DNA from: JBAXGE01 sp044344145
GTDB lineage: Bacteria; Planctomycetota; Phycisphaerae; WQYP01
Reading direction: 5' to 3'
NCBI GenBank assembly: GCA_044344145.1
Contig: JBIJDM010000021.1
Coordinates: 1 to 20,446, forward strand
DNA: 20,446 bases
Within the stretch, counting starts at the first letter, position 1. Each line of letters opens with the position of its first letter. Below, piece by piece: positions 8,074-14,803 of this stretch. A model generated the notes under the pieces. It ran no database searches. It saw nothing but the letters and a program-made list of their open reading frames with translations, and had not been told where the DNA came from. A program made the position numbers and the translations under genes.

Positions 8074-8532
8074 TCAGTTTACCGGCAATCTAACCAGCAT
8101 GACATTATTTTGTGGGATTTCGACCTGATACATATCCGCCTGTTGGGGGCGGGCCATCAAAACTTTGCGATAACCCGTCACGGCCACGGCCTGATAGGGT
8201 TGGCCGGCCATTTCGAAATAGACTGGCGGGGTGGTGGGGGGATGGTAGACCGTGGCATCCAGCACATAAGGGGCGGTGGCTGGGGGTAATTGGGTTACTA
8301 TGTCTGTGGGTGTCGAAACGGGTGTTAGCGGTTGTTTCAAAAATACCGTGACAACCAGCGCGGCGGCAATGCTGGCGGAACCGATCCAGAGCAGCGAACG
8401 CCGTGGCCAGCGTGATTGACGGCGGGCGTGGCGCTGCCGGAACGTGTGGGCCAGCCGGCCGGTGGCGGAGGCCAGATTGGCATCAAGCTGGTCTTCCAGC
8501 AATTGTTCAAGCGGTTCGGTTGGCATTATCAT
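8074..8532 (-). CDS. Single-pass membrane protein, probable anti-sigma factor
   Basis: A 152-residue protein with a charged cytoplasmic N terminus (1-45, Arg-rich at about 32-45), one transmembrane helix at about 46-65 (LLWIGSASIAAALVVTVFL) and a periplasmic C-terminal domain of about 85 residues. Its ATG at 8532 overlaps the sigma factor stop in an ATGA and has GGAG 7 bases ahead, so translation is coupled. Order and topology fit an anti-sigma factor that holds the ECF sigma factor at the membrane. No His/Cys zinc-binding motif of the usual ZAS type is visible; the protein contains no Cys. The anti-sigma function is therefore inferred from position and topology. An alternative is a membrane partner of the PDZ protein encoded next. 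Confidence 0.7.
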   Translation of the reverse strand: MIMPTEPLEQLLEDQLDANLASATGRLAHTFRQRHARRQSRWPRRSLLWIGSASIAAALVVTVFLKQPLTPVSTPTDIVTQLPPATAPYVLDATVYHPPTTPPVYFEMAGQPYQAVAVTGYRKVLMARPQQADMYQVEIPQNNVMLVRLPVN

Positions 8533-9104
8533 AATGCTACTCCAGTCGAAAGATCGCGCTGGGCCAACGCTGGCAACAATGGGGCCAGACGCTCGCGTAA
8601 TTGTGCCCGGGCGCGGGACAGACGCATATCCACGGCGGAGGGGGTGCAGTCCAGTACGGCGGCGATAGCCTGGGCGGACTGGGCGTCAAAATAACGCATC
8701 ATCACGGCGACCCGTGTGGGTTCGTCCAATTCGCTAAGAGCGCGGCCGACCAGATCATGCGGGGTATCCTCGGTGCGGTCGGTGGTCTGTAATTGCAGGC
8801 GAAAATCGGCCCAGTCGCGCAGGGCGAATTCATAACGTTTATGCCGGCGGATGCTGTCGAGGGCTTTACGCCGGACAATTTGCAGGAACCAGCCGGGAAA
8901 GCCCGCGGGTTCGTGCAGATCGGCCAGATGTTGCCACGCCTGCCACGCGGCATCTTGCAGTACGTCCTGAGCTTGGGCTCGTTCGCCGACGATGGCGTAG
9001 GCTACGGCCAGACCGGCGCGTTCCATGCGGGTCAGGATGCGGGCATAAGCATCCGCATTTCCGTGACGGGCCAAGGTGACAAGCTGCGTTAGGTCTTCAG
9101 GCAC
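8529..9104 (-). CDS. ECF-subfamily RNA polymerase sigma factor
   Basis: A 191-residue extracytoplasmic-function sigma-70 protein that directs RNA polymerase to a small set of promoters. The start is a GTG at 9104, supported by AAGGAG 5 bases ahead. Region 2 is at about 20-90: YAIVGERAQAQDVLQDAAWQAW holds the D-x-x-Q core-binding helix, and FPGWFLQIVRRKALDSIRR is region 2.4. Region 4 is at about 122-175: LSELDEPTRVAVMMRYFD followed by AIAAVLDCTPSAVDMRLSRAR, a classic sigma-4 helix-turn-helix. It heads a minus-strand operon with the probable anti-sigma and PDZ genes. The heparinase-like gene ends 96 bases upstream on the same strand with no clear terminator between, so read-through is possible. 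I could not identify its target promoter. Confidence 0.93.
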   Translation of the reverse strand: MPEDLTQLVTLARHGNADAYARILTRMERAGLAVAYAIVGERAQAQDVLQDAAWQAWQHLADLHEPAGFPGWFLQIVRRKALDSIRRHKRYEFALRDWADFRLQLQTTDRTEDTPHDLVGRALSELDEPTRVAVMMRYFDAQSAQAIAAVLDCTPSAVDMRLSRARAQLRERLAPLLPALAQRDLSTGVAL

Positions 9105-9200
9105 ACAGACTCCTTACGTCCATATACCATAGACACCGACGAAGGCCTGAATCTAACATGGTCGCGCCGGGATTCGCATCCCAGAATATTGGCGTTTGCG

Positions 9201-11897
9201 TTACTGGGGCGTTTTGGGGTGTTGCATCCGTTGTTTGGCCAGCCAGGTGGGAATTTCGCCGAAGGGATATCCCGCATCAGGAACGAACAGGCCCACATCA
9301 CCTTGATTACGATTGAGGTCTATATCCTTGCCCGACAGCGTGAGTTCTGTTTTACCACCCCGGGTCACGGTGACGAGATTTTGGGCCTCATCGGTCGCCG
9401 CCGTGGTACCGGCAAAGGTGATGGTGTCATTGCCGACTTTGACCCCGCCGGGGATGGCGGTGATTTCGGGGGTGGTGCTGCGCGGGTAGAGGACGCTGAT
9501 GAACTCACCGGCCTTTTGCCCCTTGAGTACGAAGCGTGGGCCTTTGCCAGATTCGGCGCCGTTACGGTGATTGTGGCTCCAATCCTGACTGGTGTAGGGG
9601 AGTGGGTTGGCGGGTTGCACCAGTTGGACGGTGAGGTTGCCAAAGTCCACGCGGTTGCCTTTTTGGTCGGCTTTATCACTGAGGACCTGCAGGCAGTAGG
9701 TGGCGTTGATGGGATCGGGGGACCAGTATTGATCGCGAATGACGAAGTAGTCTTCGGGTTCGGCATGGACCATGACCATGGTGCGCCGGTAGGTCAGAGG
9801 CTCCTTGAAGGTGTGCAGCGGCCAACGCACATCCCAGTCTTCGGGGGGCAGATCTTTGCAGGCACGCAGGCGGTTGGATTCAACCTGGCCGACGGAGACA
9901 TCGGCGGTGGGACTGGTCTTCAAGGCGATGACCCGTTCGTAGCCATCCATGTTGGCATAGGGCAGCGCGTCGGTGCTGAACGCGACGCGGTTGTGCATGT
10001 GTTCCTGACCGGCACGGGGACCGTATGAGGAGGCGTAATCAATGGCGAGTTTTTTACCATTGGCCACATAATGGAACGCGAGCTGGTCGCCGTGATAGTG
10101 GCCCCGGTTGGGGCCGGACTTGAAGGACAGATAGGTTTCGCGATCAGTACCGGCACGATTACGGAAGACCACGCCAAAGCCCTGCAGTTCTTCGGTTTTG
10201 AGTTGTTTGATGTCCAGATTGGCGCCGAAACTTTGGCCGAAGGCGACGGGGTCGGTCATATTGTGGGTATCGCCCATGGGATTCATGGTGCGTTTACCGC
10301 CGGCGGGGACGCTGATGCGGATATAAAATTCTCCGGCGGCTTTCCACTGGGGCCATTGGGTAGGGTCGAAGCCCAGGTGGGTTTTGGCAACCGGAGCCAT
10401 TTCCAGATAGCCAGCTAACGCGTGGGCCTGATAGCCGGGACATTCCTGGCCGGCACCACTGGGCAGCGTGATGGAGTGGTAGACGTCTTCATAAAACACA
10501 TCTTTGGCCCGCTGGGCAAGTTCCTTGAATTGCGGGTGTTTTTTCAGATTGGCGGTCAGGCCGATACCGCGTTTCATGAAGTCGGTGAAGAAGTTGGGAT
10601 TTTCCGGGGACCAGCCCAGCCAATAGCTGCCGTAGGTGTCGGGATGGAAGATAACCTGGGCTTTGCTGAGGGTGCCGAGGTTGCCATCACCGCCTGCGCC
10701 TTTGATGGCTTGACGGCCGAGATTGCGCCAGAAGCCGGTGGGATTGATGTTGGAGGAGAAGGGATTTTCCGCCTCGAAACCGCCGGGGGTTTTCGCCGTG
10801 AGTCCCGGCCAGGTGAGGATGTACTCGCGGTTAAGTTTGTCCAGCGCCAAGTGGGCATAGCGGGCGATGTAGTCCTGCGTGGGGGTTTGTTGGCCGGGTT
10901 GAATACTGAGATACCACAAACGCTGGCCACGCCAGGTGGGGGCGAGGAAGATGCCTTTGGGGCCACCCTCGAGCCGTGCCTGGATGGCGCCATCGTGGGG
11001 ATATTGCCATTCGGAGGCCCGGCCGACGCTGCCCGAGAGGGTAACCTGATCATCGGTCAGCGCGGCCATCCAGCCATCTTTGACGTGCTGGTTCCAGCGC
11101 GGGAACATATTCATGATCAACTCGGGGTCCTGATCGGGATGAAAGTTGCCTTCGGGGGCGATCCACTTGCCGGTGGGGCGATTGCCGTATTGGCCCGAGG
11201 CGCCACTGCCAAAGGAGTTGTATTGCACGGATTTGAGCGTGAAGTTGGCCCCGCCGGGGGCGTAAGACCAGGCATCGCCGGGCTGCATGGCGTAGCGTTC
11301 GGCGAGGGTGACGTGATTGGCACCGGGTAGCAGGGAGACATCAATTTCGGCAAAGGCGGGTCCGCCGATGTCGGCAGTGCCCTCGAAGTCATAACGCAGG
11401 CGCACCTTGCCAAAGACGGTGCCGTCGCCGGTGATGGTGGCCTTGAAGGTCTTGAGTTTGAGATTGGTTTTCCAGCCGGATGTGCCGATGGGTTTGCCTT
11501 GCGGTAATCGTATGGAAAGTATGGGTCCGACCAGGGTGGTGGCTTCGGCGGGCAGGGTGACGACGAGGTTGCCATTGTCGAGGGTAATTTGGTTGCCGGT
11601 CTGGGTGACTTTGACCTGCTTATCGGCAGTTGTACCGGGCGCGAGGGTAACTTTATTCTCGCCGGGAGGGACGTTGCCGACAATCCAGAGCCGGGGGGCG
11701 TCGGGGGTGGTTTCGAGCATCGTGGGGACGGGGGTGCCGTTGAGGGTCGCGGTGAGGTTGGCGGTGGGCTTATCGGCGGGAACGCTGACTACTTCATTGT
11801 CGCGCGGGGCGCCGAAGGGATTGATGAGGGTGTGCGTTTGGGCCGAGACGGCGCTGACAACGGCACAGGTGAGTAGGGCAGCGAGGGGATAACGCAT
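9201..11897 (-). CDS. Exported heparinase II/III-like polysaccharide lyase family protein
   Basis: Large exported protein (898 residues) that probably acts on an acidic polysaccharide by beta-elimination or is a relative of such lyases. The start at 11897 has GGAG 8 bases ahead. Residues 1-19 are a signal peptide (MRYPLAALLTCAVVSAVSA). Residues 20-345 are beta-rich and precede the lyase part. About 345-560 is helical, with GAGQECPGYQ at 481-490 and NPMGDTH at 539-545. From about 588 the heparinase II/III C-terminal sandwich is recognisable: NRGHYHGDQLAFHY (597-610), with the H-x-H-x-D-like element, then D620, Y621 and EHMHNRVAF (632-640). These match the conserved D-G-x-x-x-Y / H-N pattern of the family. 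The substrate cannot be read from the sequence. Together with the first gene in the window, it points to a polysaccharide-using lifestyle. Confidence 0.85.
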   Translation of the reverse strand: MRYPLAALLTCAVVSAVSAQTHTLINPFGAPRDNEVVSVPADKPTANLTATLNGTPVPTMLETTPDAPRLWIVGNVPPGENKVTLAPGTTADKQVKVTQTGNQITLDNGNLVVTLPAEATTLVGPILSIRLPQGKPIGTSGWKTNLKLKTFKATITGDGTVFGKVRLRYDFEGTADIGGPAFAEIDVSLLPGANHVTLAERYAMQPGDAWSYAPGGANFTLKSVQYNSFGSGASGQYGNRPTGKWIAPEGNFHPDQDPELIMNMFPRWNQHVKDGWMAALTDDQVTLSGSVGRASEWQYPHDGAIQARLEGGPKGIFLAPTWRGQRLWYLSIQPGQQTPTQDYIARYAHLALDKLNREYILTWPGLTAKTPGGFEAENPFSSNINPTGFWRNLGRQAIKGAGGDGNLGTLSKAQVIFHPDTYGSYWLGWSPENPNFFTDFMKRGIGLTANLKKHPQFKELAQRAKDVFYEDVYHSITLPSGAGQECPGYQAHALAGYLEMAPVAKTHLGFDPTQWPQWKAAGEFYIRISVPAGGKRTMNPMGDTHNMTDPVAFGQSFGANLDIKQLKTEELQGFGVVFRNRAGTDRETYLSFKSGPNRGHYHGDQLAFHYVANGKKLAIDYASSYGPRAGQEHMHNRVAFSTDALPYANMDGYERVIALKTSPTADVSVGQVESNRLRACKDLPPEDWDVRWPLHTFKEPLTYRRTMVMVHAEPEDYFVIRDQYWSPDPINATYCLQVLSDKADQKGNRVDFGNLTVQLVQPANPLPYTSQDWSHNHRNGAESGKGPRFVLKGQKAGEFISVLYPRSTTPEITAIPGGVKVGNDTITFAGTTAATDEAQNLVTVTRGGKTELTLSGKDIDLNRNQGDVGLFVPDAGYPFGEIPTWLAKQRMQHPKTPQ

Positions 11898-11930
11898 AAA
11901 TAAGGCTCCAGATGAGAGAATATATGCCTA

Positions 11931-11958
11931 ACATCCGGTAGTTATGGCCGGATGTCAA
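11931..11958 (-). promoter_or_regulatory. Inverted repeat overlapping a TTGACA box upstream of the heparinase-like gene
   Basis: A perfect 8-bp inverted repeat, ACATCCGG (11931-11938) and CCGGATGT (11948-11955), has a 9-base spacer and lies 34 bases before the start codon. On the minus strand a consensus TTGACA (11958-11953) shares three bases with one arm. No good -10 lies at 17 bases, which fits an activator-dependent or repressed promoter. Operator function is inference. Confidence 0.45.
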
Positions 11959-12306
11959 TTACTACAACGCGGGAGGGGGGGAATAATTACGGACGCAAGC
12001 TTGTTACCCAGGAGTGTCGCCGGCAAGAATACTCGCGGACGGCATAACCACCGTGTAAATAATGTCTTGCAATCCTTGCCGTGGGGGCGATTCATTGATT
12101 ATCGGCAACGTCAGTTGAGATTAGCTAGTAGTAGGATTCCATCGTTATATGTTGGCTTATTACGAGTGTGTGCTGCGTGCCTTAGAGTCGTTACGTCAGA
12201 CTTGAATTGTCAACGGCGGAGGGAAACGACAAAAGTATGAAAGCGGTAACACGGTAACCTCCCGCTAGCCGCGGCGGGTGCTTGTTTGGCGTGAGGGGAG
12301 AATTGC

Positions 12307-12347
12307 TTGCACGCTTATTAGGCTGATGTATGATGTGTGCGTATAAT
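12307..12347 (+). promoter_or_regulatory. Candidate promoter(s) for the sigma-54 activator gene
   Basis: TTGCAC (12307-12312) and TATGAT (12329-12334) are 16 bases apart. A perfect TATAAT follows at 12342-12347 with a poor -35. Either would give a leader of about 185-200 bases before the TTG start at 12538. Sequence match only. Confidence 0.35.
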
Positions 12348-12479
12348 GTAGGCACTAGGTGACGTCGTGCGCAGTGATTGTTATGCATTGTTCGCGCTGA
12401 CAGGTTTAGGTCACGGCAAGAATTTGTGCGGTGAGCTTTACGATCTTGGGCCAATTAGGTAGTGTAATGCCTAGCAATT

Positions 12480-12501
12480 TACGCTAATTCACATTAGCGT
12501 A
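12480..12501 (+). promoter_or_regulatory. Perfect 9-bp inverted repeat just upstream of the sigma-54 activator gene
   Basis: TACGCTAAT (12480-12488) and ATTAGCGTA (12493-12501) are exact complements separated by TCAC. The repeat ends 36 bases before the start codon, close to AT-rich -10-like sequence (TATAGA at 12510). There is no T tract behind it, so an operator or a leader hairpin is more likely than a terminator. Confidence 0.5.
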
Positions 12502-12537
12502 GACTCTTTATAGAAATTTATACGATGGGAGTATCCT

Positions 12538-14313
12538 TTGTCTGAAAGTTTGCACGGGTTTTGCACGCCTTCTAATCAACTGGATTCATCGGCTGCCCAA
12601 GTTTCGGGCGAAGTGGCAGGCGCTAGCGCTGTGTCAGCAGTCCAACATGATGAATCCACAAGGCGGCGAAGCATGGAGCGCGCGGAGCTGGAATTACAGT
12701 TATTGTCCGAGATCGGCAAGTTTCTGGGTTCGACCCTGCAACTACATTCCGTATTTGACCAGATTATGCGGGTGCTGGCCGAACGGCTGGGAATCTTGCG
12801 CGGTTCGATGGTGTTGCTGGATGAGCCTTCCGGCCGACTGGTGACAGAGGCGGCGCTGGGGTTGTCGCCGGAGGAAATCGCGCGCGGGCGATATGCGTTG
12901 GGTGAGGGGATCACCGGACAGGTCGCGGCGACGGGGCAGACCCATGTGGTGCCGGACATTGCGCGGGATGAACGGTTTTTGAATCGTACCGGAGCCCGGC
13001 AGATGGTGCCGGGGGTGACGATTTGTTTTGTATGCGTGCCGATCAAGTTTGAGAACCGCTGCATCGGGGCGCTGTCCATCGACAAGCAGTTTATTAACGA
13101 GGCCACCCTGAAGGCCGATGCGCGCTTGCTGGAAATTGTGGCCGCGTTCATCGGGCAGGCGATCAAAATCAGTGAAATTATCGCCGAGGAACGCGAAGCC
13201 TGGCAGGAAGAACGCCGGCAGATGTCGGATTCGCTGCGCGGGAAATACAAGTTCGACAATATCATCGGTTCGTCGCGGGCCATGCAGGAAGTATTCGATA
13301 CCATTGTGCAGGTGGCCAATTCCAAGGCTACCTGTTTGATTTTGGGCGAGACCGGCACGGGCAAGGAACTGATTGCCAAGGCAATTCACTTCAATTCCCC
13401 CCGGGCGGAAAAACCATTCATCCGGGTGAATTGCGGCGCCCTGACCGGGACGCTGCTGGAGTCGGAACTATTCGGCCATGTGAAGGGCTCGTTCACCGGG
13501 GCCATCCGCGACAAGATGGGGCGCTTTGAAGCGGCCCATCAGGGCACTATTTTCCTGGATGAAATCGGCACGCTGGATTTGAGCCTGCAGGTGAAGCTGC
13601 TGCGGGTGTTGCAGGAACGGGAATTTGAGCGCGTGGGCGACCACCGCACGGTGAAGGTGGATGTGCGGATTATTGCCGCGACCAATCTGGATTTGCAGGA
13701 AGAGGTCAGTAAGGGACGGTTCCGCGAGGATTTGTTCTATCGGCTGAATGTGGTGACGGTGTATCTGCCGCCGCTGCGCAGCCGGCGCGAGGATATCCCG
13801 CAGTTGATTGATTATTTCTTCGACCGATTCAATACCGAAAACGGCAAGTCGTTGCGGAAGATGAGCAAGGATATGCTGACCATGCTGGTACGGTACCCGT
13901 GGCCGGGGAATGTGCGCGAGCTGGAAAACTGTATGGAGCGCGCGGTGGTCCTGAGCCGGGGGGATACGCTGGCGGAAGATTTGCTACCCACCTCGATCCG
14001 GGCGTTTGCCCAGCAGAGCCGGGGGATGGCGTCGAACGATTCGATTGATTCGCTGGCGCGGCGTTTGAGCGACATGGCGATCAATGAATTTGACATGCGC
14101 GAAGGGCAGATTTACGACATGGTGATCCGGCAGGTGGAAAAGGCGCTGATCGAAAAGGCGTTGCAGCGCTGTGAGGGTGTGAAGCTGAAAGCGGCGGATT
14201 ATCTGGGCATCAACCGCAATACCCTCAACAAGAAGGTCAAGGATCTGAGCATCGAACACCGCGAAGACGGTGGCCATGGACCCGGTGCGGGCGAGTCCGG
14301 CCCGGCCCACTGA
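12538..14313 (+). CDS. Sigma-54-dependent transcriptional activator, GAF-AAA+-Fis type (NifA/FhlA-like)
   Basis: Enhancer-binding protein that remodels sigma-54 RNA polymerase by ATP hydrolysis. The start is a TTG at 12538 with GGGAG 6 bases ahead; no in-frame ATG occurs before residue 46. The product is 591 residues. A GAF sensor domain at about 58-214 contains LGEGITGQVAATGQ (121-134). The AAA+ domain (about 239-485) has Walker A GETGTGKE (270-277), Walker B TIFLDE (337-342) and FREDLFYRLNV (395-405). The sigma-54 contact loop reads GSFTGA (317-322) instead of the usual GAFTGA. A Fis-type helix-turn-helix lies at 548-570 (KAADYLGINRNTLNKKVKDL). There is no receiver domain, so the input is probably a small ligand or redox signal bound by GAF. 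It is divergent from the heparinase-like gene. No sigma-54 gene or clear -24/-12 promoter is visible here. Confidence 0.95.
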   Translation: MSESLHGFCTPSNQLDSSAAQVSGEVAGASAVSAVQHDESTRRRSMERAELELQLLSEIGKFLGSTLQLHSVFDQIMRVLAERLGILRGSMVLLDEPSGRLVTEAALGLSPEEIARGRYALGEGITGQVAATGQTHVVPDIARDERFLNRTGARQMVPGVTICFVCVPIKFENRCIGALSIDKQFINEATLKADARLLEIVAAFIGQAIKISEIIAEEREAWQEERRQMSDSLRGKYKFDNIIGSSRAMQEVFDTIVQVANSKATCLILGETGTGKELIAKAIHFNSPRAEKPFIRVNCGALTGTLLESELFGHVKGSFTGAIRDKMGRFEAAHQGTIFLDEIGTLDLSLQVKLLRVLQEREFERVGDHRTVKVDVRIIAATNLDLQEEVSKGRFREDLFYRLNVVTVYLPPLRSRREDIPQLIDYFFDRFNTENGKSLRKMSKDMLTMLVRYPWPGNVRELENCMERAVVLSRGDTLAEDLLPTSIRAFAQQSRGMASNDSIDSLARRLSDMAINEFDMREGQIYDMVIRQVEKALIEKALQRCEGVKLKAADYLGINRNTLNKKVKDLSIEHREDGGHGPGAGESGPAH

Positions 14314-14319
14314 GCCCGC

Positions 14320-14348
14320 TTGCCAACGCGGGGCAATTCCGGTATTAT
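14320..14348 (+). promoter_or_regulatory. Sigma-70 promoter of tRNA-Lys
   Basis: TTGCCA (14320-14325) and TATTAT (14343-14348) have an exact 17-base spacer. The expected start is near 14355, a few bases before the tRNA. This is the best promoter match in the window. Confidence 0.7.
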
Positions 14349-14360
14349 TTGGCTCGCTTG

Positions 14361-14433
<73 letters not shown>

Positions 14434-14471
14434 GTTTCCTTTTAAAACACCACGGCACATTAGAATGCGGT

Positions 14472-14552
14472 TGAACGGTTCGTTCAGGCACGGCTAACGG
14501 GCGATTAGTGCCGCACTAAGTCTATTAAAGCACGTGGGTTACAACTTATCAT
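14472..14552 (+). promoter_or_regulatory. Palindromes and promoter boxes kept in the left repeat
   Basis: TGAACGGTTCGTTCA at 14472-14486 is built of GAAC/GTTC half-sites. TTAGTGC-C-GCACTAA at 14505-14519 is a perfect 7-bp palindrome with a one-base centre. TTAAAG (14525-14530) and TATCAT (14547-14552) are 16 bases apart. The same elements stand in the same order upstream of the intact btaA gene, which supports a regulatory role. The regulator is unknown. Confidence 0.5.
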
Positions 14553-14695
14553 ACGGTGCCTACTGTGGTACAAGTGGGGGCACGCCTGGGCTTGCAGTTC
14601 AGGCATATGTACACCCCCAACGACAGGCGTCCGGCATGGTTGCCACCAGTACTCAAGTGTTAGAGGAGGCCGTTCACCAATACGCCCCGCTATCT
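14472..14695 (+). repeat. Left copy of a 224-base diverged direct repeat (btaA promoter, leader and gene start)
   Basis: This segment aligns in the same orientation with 19084-19308 with one 1-base indel. The first 111 bases match at 97 positions by eye. They include an unbroken 21-base identical block starting at 14535 and a 20-base block ending at 14582. The leader (about 14583-14620) is poorly conserved. The last 60 bases are the first 20 codons of a btaA-like gene. Homology stops at codon 20. It starts 38 bases after the tRNA-Lys. Confidence 0.9.
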
Positions 14696-14707
14696 CTGCT
14701 ATTTTAA
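14636..14707 (+). pseudogene. 5' remnant of a btaA-like gene
   Basis: ATG at 14636 opens a 23-codon frame that ends at TAA 14705-14707. Its first 20 residues (MVATSTQVLEEAVHQYAPLS) match the N terminus of the BtaA-like protein at 19249 at 14 of 20 positions, with conservative changes at most others. After APLS the similarity ends and only three unrelated codons follow. The Shine-Dalgarno that reads AGGAG in the intact gene reads AGGCG here at the same 6-base spacing. It is best read as the stub of a second, mostly lost btaA copy. If still translated it would be a short leader peptide. Confidence 0.75.
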
Positions 14708-14723
14708 AAACGATAAAATAATC

Positions 14724-14752
14724 TGGTAATCACGTTCTGCACTCTTTATACT
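14724..14752 (+). promoter_or_regulatory. Weak candidate promoter of the two-gene module
   Basis: TGGTAA (14724-14729) and TATACT (14747-14752) have a 17-base spacer, inside an AT-rich stretch (14701-14760) just past the repeat breakpoint. This would start transcription near 14759. A GGGAG at 14771 is too far from the ATG at 14804 to serve it. The captured promoter at 14525-14552 is the alternative source of transcription. Confidence 0.3.
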
Positions 14753-14803
14753 GATGCTGCCAATCTAGAAGGGAGCGAACCGTTCAGCGGTTTCGATGAT
14801 ATT

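Larger units (their letters stand above)
11898..12537 (+). other. 640-base divergent intergenic region, no gene recognised
   Basis: This region separates the minus-strand heparinase-like gene from the plus-strand sigma-54 activator. Its base composition is lower in GC than the genes. Short open frames exist on both strands (11944-12240 plus, 12191-12454 minus), but neither has a convincing start, codon pattern or motif. It holds the inverted repeat at 11931-11955, promoter-like boxes at 12307-12347, a GC-rich stem CCCGC/GCGGG near 12263-12280 and the repeat at 12480-12501. I see no tRNA, no CRISPR and no riboswitch I recognise. Confidence 0.6.

Noticed and set aside
10422..11330. A 302-codon plus-strand frame opposite the heparinase-like gene
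   Set aside because: It overlaps the recognised heparinase domain on the other strand and shows no motif or start signal.
11944..12454. Short frames in the divergent intergenic region (98 codons plus, 87 codons minus)
   Set aside because: Poor starts, no motifs, low-GC intergenic composition and overlap with promoter-like sequence.
14453..14470. Sigma-54-type promoter GGCAC...TGC between tRNA-Lys and the left repeat
   Set aside because: The GG and GC elements are one base too far apart for a -24/-12 promoter, and the TTGC box is missing.
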